Part shown: positions 19,846-29,622 of the stretch, piece by piece
Position numbering within the stretch: position 1 is the stretch's first letter
Layout: every line of letters starts with the position of its first letter
Assembly: GCF_003114815.1 (NCBI RefSeq)
Contig: NZ_BFAZ01000009.1
Span: forward strand, 1,364,001-1,428,000
Direction of reading: 5' to 3'
From: Leptospira ellinghausenii
GTDB taxonomy: Bacteria > Spirochaetota > Leptospiria > Leptospirales > Leptospiraceae
DNA: 64,000 nt
Notes under the pieces: model-generated
Databases searched by the model: none
What the model was told of the DNA's origin: nothing
Seen by the model: the letters and a program-made list of their open reading frames with translations, nothing else
Program-made: the position numbers and the translations under genes

Positions 19846-20428
19846 TTTCCCTCTTCTGTTGGTTATTTTCTCTTACAGAGAAGCTGACACTCGTTTTTCC
19901 TACGACCTGAGTCGATTTTTTGAAAAAACCGACCATAGTAAAGAAGAGGCAGTCATTGTTTCTTATTTAACACAAAAGGATACATCCAAAATTTCCTTGA
20001 GACGTAAAAAGGAATTAGCGAGAGCAATCGTAAGGTTTTCGCAAAAATTACAATTGCCGGATGGTACTTCGTTAGGTGAATATCCACCTGTTCCTTCCTT
20101 ATTTTTATTAGCTTGGGCAAAAACAAGAACTGAATTACAGCCTATTAATGAGAAAGGGTATGGCATTTTAGCACTTTCAGAATTTTTCGTAAGAGAATTT
20201 GAAATGTCATCAGGTGCAAAAATTAATAGGGACTATGACATACAATTGGACTCAATCCAATTTAAGATTGTCATTTTAAAACTCAAAGAGTATTTAGCAG
20301 AAGGTAAATCTGTAAAAGACGCATATCAGTTGTTATACAAAAATAATATCGCACCCAATGAATGGGAAATTCTTATCTCAAATTATAAAAAAATCTACGA
20401 ATACGTTATTTCCGAAAGTAAGCCATAA
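19802..20428 (+). CDS. Membrane-anchored protein of unknown function
   Basis: One N-terminal hydrophobic segment (FLLIFPLLLVIF, about residues 12-23) anchors a soluble helical domain of about 180 residues. The domain has LSRFFEKTDHSKEEAVIVSY and a middle segment LFLLAWAKTRTELQPINEKGYGIL; the latter faintly recalls lytic-transglycosylase-like helical folds but lacks a clear catalytic pattern. The ATG at 19802 or one at 19769 could start it; either way the 5' end lies inside the divergent outer-membrane gene (overlap 44-77 bp). The 3' end overlaps the flippase gene by 23 bp. Confidence 0.65.
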   Translation: MKKILLKYRHGFLLIFPLLLVIFSYREADTRFSYDLSRFFEKTDHSKEEAVIVSYLTQKDTSKISLRRKKELARAIVRFSQKLQLPDGTSLGEYPPVPSLFLLAWAKTRTELQPINEKGYGILALSEFFVREFEMSSGAKINRDYDIQLDSIQFKIVILKLKEYLAEGKSVKDAYQLLYKNNIAPNEWEILISNYKKIYEYVISESKP

Positions 20429-21683
20429 AATATCCTGTAAGTAATAACCAAGATACAATTTGACCTAAGAATAGAGAAACTGCAGCTCCGTTTGCACCGA
20501 AATCAGGGATGATCCAATAGTCAAACAAAGCACCAAATAATAGTCTTAATAAAGCAAGACCTGCGAGCAATCTAGGTAATCCCAAAGCAAATAATGCAGT
20601 TCCTAGTGGAGCAAATACCAATTGTAATAAAAAATTGGGATATAGAATTTTAAAAACAGAAATTGAGTTAGTGTACTTTGTACCAAATAACAAAGTTAAA
20701 ATGGGTTCAGCGAGTAAAATTCCTGGAGCCAAACAGATGGCTATCATTCCGCCTAAAAAAACGGATTTTTTTAGAACAGTTGGGAATTCATCTGTTTCTG
20801 CAAGTCTAGCCATTTTTGGATAAATGATAGAGTTAAATGTCGCTAGAATGATGATAAATCCACTAAATAATTGTAAGGCGGTTCCATAGTCGGCAACAAT
20901 TTCAGGTGGATGGAATTGATTTAAAAAGAAAATTTCCATCCTATCCGATAAAATTGCAAATATGGAAGCTGCGAAAGCCCATAAATTAAAAAGAAGGAGT
21001 TTTTTTTCGTTCAATCGGACTTCGGATGGATCTGCTGAAAATGAAATCTCTTCTTTTCCAAAAAAAATAAAAAATAAAAATAAAACAAATATTGGAGCGA
21101 TACAAAAGATCGCAAGAATATCCATATAAGTTAATGGGTGTTCGTTTGTTTCAGAAAAATAAAAAAGTAAAGCTAATCGAATGATATTTGGAAGGGGATT
21201 CCAAAGAGATAATGATCTATATTTTCGATAGGATACAAATAAACTTTCAAAATAAGAAATAAACGATATGATGATTCCGCCAAATAACAAAAGTAAGAGG
21301 ACTAAATAGTTTTCGTTACTGGTAAAATAAGCAATGATCGTAATGATTGATAAGAATAAAAAAGAATAAAATTTGATTCTAAGAGATGCATTTAAAATGG
21401 CACCTGGATTTTCTTTTTTTTCGGCTAAGGGTGAGATGTATTTGATGAGTGCATTGGGTAATCCAAACTCTGCTATCGCAAGTACAACTGGAAGGAATCC
21501 TAAAAAGTATTGTAGTTTTCCATTTTCCGCTTTGCTCAACAAATTTACGGAATAAATCATAAACACAAGATTGGTGACTGCTGAAATTGCTTTAGAACTA
21601 CTAACAAAGAAAGAGTTTTTTAAAACTCCTTCTTTCATAAGTTCGACTTTGAGAAGTTGGAAGATTTTTTTAATTTTTTGCAT
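20406..21683 (-). CDS. Polysaccharide/lipid-linked oligosaccharide flippase (Wzx/MATE-like)
   Basis: About 12 hydrophobic segments across 425 residues, with an N-terminal pattern NSFFVSSSKAISAVTNLVFM and GKLQYFLGFLPVVLAIAEFG typical of PST/Wzx and MurJ-like exporters. FGLPNALIKYISPLAEKK matches the conserved loop after TM2, and a C-terminal FGANGAAVSLFLGQIVSWLL fits the TM11-TM12 region. It would move undecaprenyl-linked sugar units for LPS or capsule across the inner membrane. The PAP2 gene just upstream (3 bp gap) suits a lipid-carrier role. Confidence 0.85.
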   Translation of the reverse strand: MQKIKKIFQLLKVELMKEGVLKNSFFVSSSKAISAVTNLVFMIYSVNLLSKAENGKLQYFLGFLPVVLAIAEFGLPNALIKYISPLAEKKENPGAILNASLRIKFYSFLFLSIITIIAYFTSNENYLVLLLLLFGGIIISFISYFESLFVSYRKYRSLSLWNPLPNIIRLALLFYFSETNEHPLTYMDILAIFCIAPIFVLFLFFIFFGKEEISFSADPSEVRLNEKKLLLFNLWAFAASIFAILSDRMEIFFLNQFHPPEIVADYGTALQLFSGFIIILATFNSIIYPKMARLAETDEFPTVLKKSVFLGGMIAICLAPGILLAEPILTLLFGTKYTNSISVFKILYPNFLLQLVFAPLGTALFALGLPRLLAGLALLRLLFGALFDYWIIPDFGANGAAVSLFLGQIVSWLLLTGYFMAYFRK

Positions 21684-21686
21684 GTA

Positions 21687-22706
21687 TTAGTTTTGCAAAA
21701 ACTTTCCTTTTTGAATCTTCTGTAGTACAAGTGGAACTATGCATACCAATGCAAAACCAACCACTAGGTATCGAATGTATCTTAGAAACAAATCATCTTT
21801 CCAAATTGTTTTTTTTATCAAAATTCCAGGAATTACATAAAACAATGTTATCACAATTACCAAGATAGAAAGTCTTACAAAAAAAGTTTTCCAAAAAACT
21901 GAGAAAACTTCGGAGCCGAATTGAAAATTGATAGTGGGCATACTCCAATTCAAAAATTCTTTTTTGCTAAAACGTGGGTAAAATAAGATTCCAAGCCAAA
22001 ATCCTCCAAGTGCACCACTTGACATGATCAATCCAACTAAAGTATAATGGTGTTCTTCTGATAGAAAAGGAGAATCTAAGGTAATAGGAGAGAGGGTAAT
22101 CACAATTCCTAATAATGCTAAAGTACGGTAATGAATCGAATCAATAAAAACTGATTCATTTTTGTTATAATATTTTTTTATTATAAATTGAATTATGATT
22201 AAATGTAAAAAACCTACTGCAAATCCCAAAAATACATCACCTAAATAATGAACCTTTACATACATTCTAGTTAGTGGCATTAACAAAATAATGAGAATTG
22301 AGACATATCGAAACCAAATATTTTTAAATCTATAAGCTAACATTCCCCAAACGACAGTGGTGGTATAAACATGACCGGAAGGTAATCCGAATGCTTTTTC
22401 ATCAAACATTTCAGGATATGGAAAAGGTCTCGGACTCTCTAAATAAAATTTCAATAAATACCCCATAATTCCCGAAGTCAGAAGACCTAGAGTTAATTCA
22501 AAAGCAAGTTTGGGTCTTATGTATATATAGAGAAATGATATAAGACCAAGGAAAAAACTACTTCCACCCAAATAATGGCAGATGGTCGAAATCGCAAAAA
22601 AGATTCCTCCAAGGGATGGGTCCAAGATGTGTAAGGCATCGAGTGGACCTGATGAGAACCATGGGGATGTTTCGGCTAAAAAGAGTTCTTTCATAGGATT
22701 TTCCAT
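21687..22706 (-). CDS. PAP2-family membrane phosphatase
   Basis: An integral membrane phosphatase of the PAP2/BacA-like group acting on phosphatidate or undecaprenyl pyrophosphate. The three motifs are present: KFYLESPRPFP, LPSGHVYTT, and TRMYVKVHYLGDVFLG (Arg, His, Asp). Around 8 to 10 hydrophobic helices are visible, and the C-terminal 140 residues extend beyond the minimal PAP2 domain. An internal ATG at 22694 is an alternative start. It precedes the flippase by 3 bp and is divergent from the plsC-like gene, with only 5 bp between starts. Confidence 0.9.
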   Translation of the reverse strand: MENPMKELFLAETSPWFSSGPLDALHILDPSLGGIFFAISTICHYLGGSSFFLGLISFLYIYIRPKLAFELTLGLLTSGIMGYLLKFYLESPRPFPYPEMFDEKAFGLPSGHVYTTTVVWGMLAYRFKNIWFRYVSILIILLMPLTRMYVKVHYLGDVFLGFAVGFLHLIIIQFIIKKYYNKNESVFIDSIHYRTLALLGIVITLSPITLDSPFLSEEHHYTLVGLIMSSGALGGFWLGILFYPRFSKKEFLNWSMPTINFQFGSEVFSVFWKTFFVRLSILVIVITLFYVIPGILIKKTIWKDDLFLRYIRYLVVGFALVCIVPLVLQKIQKGKFLQN

Positions 22707-22711
22707 CTAAG

Positions 22712-23587
22712 ATGAAAATCGAACTTGATTTCATAAAGTTTTATTTTGAAATATGTGATGTTTCTATGGAACCTAACCAAAATCCTGCTGATATTTTAGA
22801 AAGTTTGTTTGTGATTCCTCGGGAGGTACCAAAAACCATCCTCCGTAACCTCTTAGAGCTCGTTTATGACGTAAAAGTAGCTGGTTCCGAGAATATTCCT
22901 GAATCAGGTGGGGCTCTCATCATCTCCAATCATACCGATTATTTGGACATTCCTGTCCAAGGTGCCTTCGCTGATCGTAAGATTGTTTATTTAGGAAAAT
23001 ATGAACTTTTCCATCCCCAAGAAGAGATTATGGCCATTATCAACCATAAAAACTCACCGTTTCATTACCCACCCCTCAGTCTCACCAAACCTGTGATTGC
23101 GATTTTATTGAACTCACTCGGAAGTGTGGTGAAAAAAAATCTAATCAATTGGGGGAGTATGCCCATCATTCGCAATGCCGCGAAAGAGTCAGAAATGGAC
23201 AAACGAGCTGCGATGGAATACTATGAAAAACTAGAGACTTATATGGTGGACCTCATGAAAGAGGGGGAACTACTTTCCATTTACCCTGAAGGTTCACGTT
23301 CCGAAACAGGAGAATTACAATCCTTTCGGGCGATGGCAGCAAAACTAGCGATCCGTGCGGGTGTTCCCATCATACCATCAGGGATTGTGGGTGCGACCAA
23401 TATGTCCAAACCCAAGGCATTTCTCACTGGGGATGCTTTCAAAACAAAGATTCGGTACCAGATTGGAAAACCCATTCCACCTTCAGAATTTCCGACTGGC
23501 CCTGAGAAAAAAGCCGCCAAGGAACTCACCGAAATCTTGGAAAACAAGGTAAGAGAACTGATGAAACAGGCAGAATCCATCCTTTAG
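22712..23587 (+). CDS. 1-acyl-sn-glycerol-3-phosphate acyltransferase
   Basis: A PlsC-family acyltransferase that would add the second acyl chain in phosphatidate synthesis. The canonical HX4D motif is SNHTDYLD (His74, Asp79), and motif III is YPEGSRSETGEL near residue 190. IIPSGIVGATN supplies the fourth block. An internal ATG at 22766 could start the protein without the first 18 residues, and neither start has a good ribosome site. Divergent from the PAP2 gene. Confidence 0.9.
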   Translation: MKIELDFIKFYFEICDVSMEPNQNPADILESLFVIPREVPKTILRNLLELVYDVKVAGSENIPESGGALIISNHTDYLDIPVQGAFADRKIVYLGKYELFHPQEEIMAIINHKNSPFHYPPLSLTKPVIAILLNSLGSVVKKNLINWGSMPIIRNAAKESEMDKRAAMEYYEKLETYMVDLMKEGELLSIYPEGSRSETGELQSFRAMAAKLAIRAGVPIIPSGIVGATNMSKPKAFLTGDAFKTKIRYQIGKPIPPSEFPTGPEKKAAKELTEILENKVRELMKQAESIL

Positions 23588-23667
23588 TCTCGACTTTTAA
23601 CGAAAATATGGCATGATCAGAGTAGTTATGTCATTCTCGTCACATTTTCCAATTGAATCCAGGACTA

Positions 23668-23696
23668 TGCTCATAGAACGTTGTTCTCTATGAGCA
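23668..23696 (+). promoter_or_regulatory. Perfect inverted repeat enclosing the icmF start codon
   Basis: TGCTCATAGA (23668-23677) and TCTATGAGCA (23687-23696) are exact reverse complements separated by nine bases (ACGTTGTTC). The ATG of icmF (23690-23692) lies inside the right arm. With a two-base bulge the stem can grow by two more pairs (AC with GT). No AGGAGG-like ribosome site is visible outside the hairpin. It may be an mRNA structure that limits initiation or an operator at the start codon. Confidence 0.65.
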
Positions 23697-26600
23697 CCGA
23701 AATTCTGACATACTCTCCTCAAAACAAAATTCGCTTTGTAACGGCGGCTTCCCTTTTTGACGGACACGATGCTTCCATTAATATCATGCGTAGGATCTTA
23801 CAACAAAGTGGAGTCGAAGTGATCCACTTGGGCCACAACCGTAGTGTCCAAGAAATTGTCCAATGTGCCATCCAAGAAGATGTCCAAGGAATTGCCATCA
23901 CCAGTTACCAAGGTGGTCATGTGGAATACTTCCAATATATGATTGATTTGTTAAAAAAAGAAGGTGCAGGCCACATACGGGTGTTTGGTGGTGGTGGTGG
24001 AACCATTTTACCTTCTGAAATTCAAATTTTACATCAATACGGTGTCGCTCATATTTATTCACCTGATGAAGGTCGTACCTTAGGACTTCAAGGTATGATT
24101 AATGATGTGGTCAAACAATCAGATTTCCCTACTCCATTATCATTTAACGGTGATTTAGCTTCACACATTCAAAAGAAAAACTATTTAGCTTTAGGGCAAG
24201 CCATCACACAGATGGAATTTTCTCTTTTACAAGAAAAAACTAAATATTCAATCAATTTGGAATTTCCACCTACTAAAAAAACAATTCCTGTGCTTGGGAT
24301 TACAGGAACTGGTGGAGCTGGAAAATCATCGTTAACGGATGAACTCGTTCGTCGTTATCTGGACGACTTTCCAAACCAAACCATCGCAATTTTATCGGTA
24401 GACCCTTCCAAACGGAAAACAGGTGGCGCACTACTAGGTGATCGTATTCGTATGAATTCGATTTTTAATGAAAGGGTTTACATGCGTTCGTTTGCTACAC
24501 GAGAAGCAAACATTGCCCTGAACCGTAGTGTCAAAGGGGCTATCCAAATTTTAAAGTCTGCTGGTTATGATCTCATCATTGTGGAAACAGCAGGAATTGG
24601 GCAAAGTGATTCTGAAATCACAGAAGTGGCAGATGTTTCTTTGTATGTAATGACACCAGAATATGGTGCTGCCACTCAATTGGAAAAAATTGATATGATC
24701 GATTATGCGGATGTCATTGCGATCAATAAATTTGATAAACGTGGTGCCCTTGATGCATTACGAGATGTAAAAAAACAATACCAACGTTCTCGAAATTTAT
24801 TCAATGATTCCGTCGATAGTATGCCAGTGTTTGGAACTATCGCATCTCAATTCCAAGATGCTGGTACGGATGAATTGTACGCACATTTGATGGGAGTAGT
24901 CATTCAAAAATCAAAATTAGATTGGAAATCAAAATACCAAAAAAACCAAGTTGGAAGAGAAGCATCTGTTGTTTTACCTCCAGACCGTGTTCGTTACTTA
25001 ACAGAAATCAAAGAAGAAATTGATCGAAATGCAGAATGGATCAAAAAAGAATCAGACCTTGCTCGCTCCGCCTACCAACTGAAAGGTGCAATAACCTTAC
25101 TATCAAAAAAAGGAAAATCAGTTGTAGATTTGGAATCTGAATACCAAACAACTTGGAATTCCTTATCTGTGGATTCGAGAAATACCATAGAAACTTGGTC
25201 TGACAAAATTGAATCCTTTCGTAAGGAACAATATTCTTACTTTGTCCGTGGCAAAGAAATCAAAGTTGATAATTATACTGTATCGTTAAGCCATCTTAAG
25301 ATTCCAAAAATTGCTACTCCACGATTTGTGGATTGGGGTGATATTTTAGAATGGTCTTACCAAGAAAACTTTCCAGGTTTTTTCCCTTACACAGCAGGAG
25401 TGTATCCGTATAAACGGAGTGGAGAAGATCCAACTCGTATGTTTGCAGGAGAAGGTGGACCAGAACGAACCAATCGAAGGTTCCATTATTTGAGTTCGGG
25501 AATGCCCGCCAAACGTCTGTCAACTGCCTTTGATTCGGTGACATTGTATGGAGAGGATCCAGACATTCGACCTGATATATATGGAAAAATTGGAAACTCT
25601 GGTGTCAATGTGGCAACATTAGACGATGCAAAAAAACTGTATTCAGGTTTTGATCTTTGTGATCCTTCTACTTCTGTATCCATGACGATTAACGGACCTG
25701 CGCCTATGGTCCTTGCTTTTTTTCTAAATGCAGCTATTGACCAGGCATGTGAAAAGTACATTCGATCGGAAGGAAAAACCGGAGAAGTTACATCCAAAAT
25801 CAAATCTATATTTGATTCAAAAGGATTACCTGTTCCAAGGTTTGATGGAAACTTACCAGAAACAAATAATGGTTTGGGATTACTCTTACTTGGAGTTACG
25901 GGAGATGAAGTCCTTCCAAAAGATACTTATGAAAAATTAAAAAAAGATGCTCTTTCCCAAGTGAGAGGAACTGTTCAAGCAGACATTCTTAAAGAAGACC
26001 AAGCCCAAAACACATGTATCTTTTCGACTGAATTTGCGTTAAAAATGATGGGTGATATCCAACACCATTTTATACAAAACCAAGTTCGAAATTTTTATTC
26101 CGTTTCCATCAGTGGTTACCACATAGCAGAGGCAGGTGCCAATCCAATCACACAGGTTGCCTTTACTCTTTCAAATGGATTTACTTATGTGGAATATTAT
26201 CTTAGCCGAGGGATGGACATCAATGACTTTGCTCCAAACTTGTCCTTCTTCTTTTCCAATGGAATTGATCCTGAGTATTCGGTGATTGGTCGTGTGGCTC
26301 GTCGGATTTGGGCAAAAGCAATGAAGTTCAAATACAAGGCAAATGAACGTTCACAGATGTTAAAGTATCACATTCAAACGTCAGGAAGGTCACTTCACTC
26401 TCAAGAGATTGACTTTAATGATATTAGAACCACATTGCAAGCATTATATGCAATTTATGATAATTGCAATTCTCTTCATACCAATGCTTATGATGAAGCA
26501 ATTACAACACCTACAGAAGAATCGGTACGACGAGCAGTTGCTATCCAACTTATCATCAATCGTGAGTTAGGTCTTGCTAAAAATGAAAATCCATTACAAG

Positions 26601-27064
26601 GAGCCTTCATCATTGAAGAACTTACCAATTTAGTTGAAGAGGCAATTCTCGCCGAATTCAATCGATTGACAGAACGTGGAGGAGTGCTCGGTGCAATGGA
26701 AAGAATGTACCAAAGGAATAAAATCCAAGAAGAGTCCCTCCACTATGAAACTTTAAAACATACCGGTGAATATCCAATTATCGGAGTGAATACTTTCCTC
26801 AATCGAAATGGTTCCCCAACAGTGATTCCTGGGGAAGTGATCCGTTCGACAGATGAGGAGAAACAACAACAAATTGGCAATTTAAAGGCATTTCAAAAAG
26901 CAAATATTGGCAAAACGGAATCCGCGATCACAAAATTAAAACAAGTAGCTCGTGCCAAAGAAAATATCTTTCAAGAGTTACTAGAAACGGTGAAAGTGGC
27001 GTCTTTAGGGCAGATCTCACATGCGTTGTATGAAGTGGGAGGTCAGTACCGCCGCAATATGTAA
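23690..27064 (+). CDS. icmF: Fused isobutyryl-CoA mutase (IcmF)
   Basis: IcmF interconverts isobutyryl-CoA and n-butyryl-CoA with adenosylcobalamin and carries its own G-protein chaperone. The B12-binding domain comes first, with [17 protein letters not shown] (His26 is the lower cobalt ligand). The MeaB-like GTPase follows from about residue 195, with the P-loop [12 protein letters not shown] and later INKFDKRGA. The acyl-CoA mutase barrel occupies the last 550 residues ([34 protein letters not shown]). The length (1124) suits a full three-domain fusion. Some members also isomerise pivalyl-CoA or isovaleryl-CoA. The ATG at 23690 is in a hairpin. Confidence 0.95.
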   Translation: MSTEILTYSPQNKIRFVTAASLFDGHDASINIMRRILQQSGVEVIHLGHNRSVQEIVQCAIQEDVQGIAITSYQGGHVEYFQYMIDLLKKEGAGHIRVFGGGGGTILPSEIQILHQYGVAHIYSPDEGRTLGLQGMINDVVKQSDFPTPLSFNGDLASHIQKKNYLALGQAITQMEFSLLQEKTKYSINLEFPPTKKTIPVLGITGTGGAGKSSLTDELVRRYLDDFPNQTIAILSVDPSKRKTGGALLGDRIRMNSIFNERVYMRSFATREANIALNRSVKGAIQILKSAGYDLIIVETAGIGQSDSEITEVADVSLYVMTPEYGAATQLEKIDMIDYADVIAINKFDKRGALDALRDVKKQYQRSRNLFNDSVDSMPVFGTIASQFQDAGTDELYAHLMGVVIQKSKLDWKSKYQKNQVGREASVVLPPDRVRYLTEIKEEIDRNAEWIKKESDLARSAYQLKGAITLLSKKGKSVVDLESEYQTTWNSLSVDSRNTIETWSDKIESFRKEQYSYFVRGKEIKVDNYTVSLSHLKIPKIATPRFVDWGDILEWSYQENFPGFFPYTAGVYPYKRSGEDPTRMFAGEGGPERTNRRFHYLSSGMPAKRLSTAFDSVTLYGEDPDIRPDIYGKIGNSGVNVATLDDAKKLYSGFDLCDPSTSVSMTINGPAPMVLAFFLNAAIDQACEKYIRSEGKTGEVTSKIKSIFDSKGLPVPRFDGNLPETNNGLGLLLLGVTGDEVLPKDTYEKLKKDALSQVRGTVQADILKEDQAQNTCIFSTEFALKMMGDIQHHFIQNQVRNFYSVSISGYHIAEAGANPITQVAFTLSNGFTYVEYYLSRGMDINDFAPNLSFFFSNGIDPEYSVIGRVARRIWAKAMKFKYKANERSQMLKYHIQTSGRSLHSQEIDFNDIRTTLQALYAIYDNCNSLHTNAYDEAITTPTEESVRRAVAIQLIINRELGLAKNENPLQGAFIIEELTNLVEEAILAEFNRLTERGGVLGAMERMYQRNKIQEESLHYETLKHTGEYPIIGVNTFLNRNGSPTVIPGEVIRSTDEEKQQQIGNLKAFQKANIGKTESAITKLKQVARAKENIFQELLETVKVASLGQISHALYEVGGQYRRNM

Positions 27065-27071
27065 AAGGTTG

Positions 27072-27090
27072 GGGTAGAAAAAATCTACCC
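27072..27090 (+). other. Intergenic hairpin after icmF
   Basis: GGGTAGA (27072-27078) and TCTACCC (27084-27090) form a perfect 7-bp stem with an all-A loop, between the icmF stop and the next ATG at 27102. There is no following T-run, so it may protect the icmF message or weaken read-through rather than act as a classical terminator. Confidence 0.5.
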
Positions 27091-27101
27091 TTGGTAATGT
27101 T

Positions 27102-28802
27102 ATGATTTCTTGGGATTTGATTAAAAAACACAAATTGGGAATTCCTCTTTTATGGGACATCACAATGGTGTTTGTTGTCCTAGGAAATTTGGCTCTTATC
27201 ATATTTGATCTGAGTTATTTAAGCTTAAGGCCATTTTATTTTCATAAATTCCCAGAAATCCTTTCCATGTATGACAAACCCATTTTAGGGATTGAACCAC
27301 ATCGAACTACAACAGCTTACACTGATTTGGTGGATGATCTTAAATACCTAACTCAATTACGAGATGATGAGTTTCGAGAAAACCAAAGAAAAAACACGAG
27401 AGAAGAAATTTATAAAGTCCTAACAACTCTTAAAACACAAGTTGCCAATGAAAAATTTGATTCACTTTATATGGGTTTTGAAGCGGCACTTCAAATTGAT
27501 GATATCCAATTACGACGAAAAAAAGTAGAAGAGATTCTTCTTCAATTGAATGACTTCTTTAGTGTGATGGAAGAGACAGATGAAATCACAACTTTAAGTG
27601 AACTTTCTGAAAAATATGCTTTTATCAATCGTTTGAGTATTGAGACCAATGAATCAAAAGAAATTTTGTCGATATTCCAGAAAATGGACAAACGAATGTT
27701 AGAGATTGTGGAAAACAATCCTTTTGCCATGTCTGGACAAACCCAATTTCTTTTGGATATCCAATCAAAAATTAAAAATGAATACCAAACACATAAAACA
27801 AAAGCAAGAGATTTAAAACTAAGACAAGAATTGGACCCAATTTTAAATCGGGATCGAATTCCATCAACAGTTGTTGCTTTTGCATGGTTTTGGAGAGACC
27901 AAAATCGATCATTAGAACAGAAAATTGAATTTTTTAATGCAAACTTTCGAGAATACTTTGCACTCAATTATTACCGAGCAATTTCTTCGGATGGAACTCC
28001 AGTTAACAACTATTTACTGTTAGATGCACCTTTTTTATTTTTCTTTTTGGCGGAGTTTATACTCAGTTGGTTGTTAGCCATGAAAAACAAAACTTACATA
28101 GCTTGGTTTTTGTATCCCATTTACCATTGGTATGACGTTTTGGGACTTATTCCAATCGTAGAATTTCGTTTTTTCCGTTTGGTTCGTGTTTATAAAATTT
28201 ATTTAATGTTACAAACCAATCAATTCACTAAAATATTGGGAAATGATTTGATTAGCAAAACATTACGTTATTATTCAAATATCATTAAAGAAGAGATTTC
28301 TGACATTGTTACGATTCAAATTTTAACAGAAACTCAAAACGAAGTTCGCTCAGGAAATTCTCTTGATCAATTGGTAAATGCCATCGACCAAAACCGAGCA
28401 GAGTTAAAAAAAGTAGCCCTTAAAAATATAGCGCAGTCAGCACAAAATCCAAATTTACAAGCGTTGATTCAAAATTTAGTAACAGAAGTCTCGGAAAGAG
28501 TATCCGCTAATATGAAACCCATTTCTTTACTTCCAAAAGAAATGCAAGCTAACCTTACAAAACAAATTAGTTTGACCATTTATTCTGCGGTTTCACAAGC
28601 AACAGTTGCGATGGCGACTGATCCATCAGGTCGAAAATCCATAGAGAACCTAATTGATTATATGATTGATGAAATGATCCTTGTTGCACAAGACCCAGAC
28701 ATGGTAAAACTCAATACCAATATTTCTGTCGCTCTCATTGAAAACATGAAGAAATCCATTGGAGAGAAAAAATGGCTTAAATCTGAAATTGGAAGTAGTT
28801 AA
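27102..28802 (+). CDS. Membrane protein with voltage-sensor-like segment, unknown function
   Basis: Hydrophobic segments lie at about residues 18-40, 305-327 and 338-356. The last is followed by EFRFFRLVRVYKIYLMLQTN, with Arg/Lys spaced as in an S4 helix, and preceded by HWYDVLGLIPI, which recalls S3 of voltage-gated channels. There is no pore loop (no TVGYG-like motif). A large helical domain (60-290) separates the first and second membrane segments, and a 190-residue helical tail follows (IAQSAQNPNLQALIQNL, MDEMILV). It may be an ion-channel-related or stress-sensing protein; function unknown. It follows icmF by 37 bp. Confidence 0.7.
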   Translation: MISWDLIKKHKLGIPLLWDITMVFVVLGNLALIIFDLSYLSLRPFYFHKFPEILSMYDKPILGIEPHRTTTAYTDLVDDLKYLTQLRDDEFRENQRKNTREEIYKVLTTLKTQVANEKFDSLYMGFEAALQIDDIQLRRKKVEEILLQLNDFFSVMEETDEITTLSELSEKYAFINRLSIETNESKEILSIFQKMDKRMLEIVENNPFAMSGQTQFLLDIQSKIKNEYQTHKTKARDLKLRQELDPILNRDRIPSTVVAFAWFWRDQNRSLEQKIEFFNANFREYFALNYYRAISSDGTPVNNYLLLDAPFLFFFLAEFILSWLLAMKNKTYIAWFLYPIYHWYDVLGLIPIVEFRFFRLVRVYKIYLMLQTNQFTKILGNDLISKTLRYYSNIIKEEISDIVTIQILTETQNEVRSGNSLDQLVNAIDQNRAELKKVALKNIAQSAQNPNLQALIQNLVTEVSERVSANMKPISLLPKEMQANLTKQISLTIYSAVSQATVAMATDPSGRKSIENLIDYMIDEMILVAQDPDMVKLNTNISVALIENMKKSIGEKKWLKSEIGSS

Positions 28803-28869
28803 ATCCGTTTTTAGATTTTAGAACTGGAACATTTCTTTCATTTTTCGAACAGCGTTTTCACCAAAAAAA

Positions 28870-29622
28870 ATGTCTTGTTTTCTTTCGGAAACTAGATGGA
28901 ATCAATCCACTTTGGTATTTCTGGTAAAGATATTTCTATCCTTGGCCTTAGGGTCAATTGTAGGAGGAGAAATCATGGCGAATCCAAATCCAGTGGAGAC
29001 AAAAAATCAAATTGAATCTACGGATGAAAATTCGAATCCATCTACACACTCTACTCAACTGAAAAATAAAAAACTGAATACGAAGACCAATTCGAAATTG
29101 TCTTCCGCACTTCCCTCTAAAAAAAGAAACCGAAAAGTAACGATAAAACAAAATGTGAATGTGAAACAGAAAAACGGATCTAAACAGATACCATCACTTC
29201 ACACAAATTTGAAAAACCATAAGGGAAATTGGAAACCAATGGATTTGGTTTGGGAAGAGACTTCTGGAGCCCTGGCACCCGAATATCGCTATGCAAAACA
29301 ATTCCATCTGCGGACAGACTCCAAAACAATTCTCTTAACCCGAAAAATTGTGAAGAATGGGAGACTTCAGTTAGAAGAAACGAAAGAAATATCTTCTATT
29401 CAATATGAAAAATGGATGAATCGTTTTTTAGAAATGGGTATTTCACAATTCCCATATGAAGAGATTCCTGAAGAACAAATCACTGGGATCAGTTATAATT
29501 TTGTAGAATTTCAATTTGGCTCCACCAAATCAAAGTTTTATTATCGATTAGAAGAAATTCACCAACCTGACTGGGTGCAAAAAAAGAACATTATAAAGTA
29601 TATAGAAAGGATGAAACCATGA
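28870..29622 (+). CDS. Basic exported protein coupled to papain-like protease
   Basis: From the ATG at 28870 the product has an N-terminal hydrophobic signal (LVFLVKIFLSLALGSIVGG, cleavage likely near EIMA). A very basic Lys/Asn/Ser linker follows to about residue 115, then a compact domain (YAKQFHLRTDSKTILLTRK, VEFQFGSTKSKFYYRLEE). A second ATG at 28975 has a perfect AGGAGG seven bases upstream and would give a version without the signal. The stop overlaps the ATG of the C1-protease gene (ATGA), so the pair are probably translated together; an inhibitor or chaperone role is a guess. Confidence 0.7.
   Translation: MSCFLSETRWNQSTLVFLVKIFLSLALGSIVGGEIMANPNPVETKNQIESTDENSNPSTHSTQLKNKKLNTKTNSKLSSALPSKKRNRKVTIKQNVNVKQKNGSKQIPSLHTNLKNHKGNWKPMDLVWEETSGALAPEYRYAKQFHLRTDSKTILLTRKIVKNGRLQLEETKEISSIQYEKWMNRFLEMGISQFPYEEIPEEQITGISYNFVEFQFGSTKSKFYYRLEEIHQPDWVQKKNIIKYIERMKP

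Noticed and set aside
23588..23689. Cobalamin riboswitch upstream of icmF
   Set aside because: The leader is too short and lacks a B12-box-like sequence; the inverted repeat at the start codon is a different type of structure.
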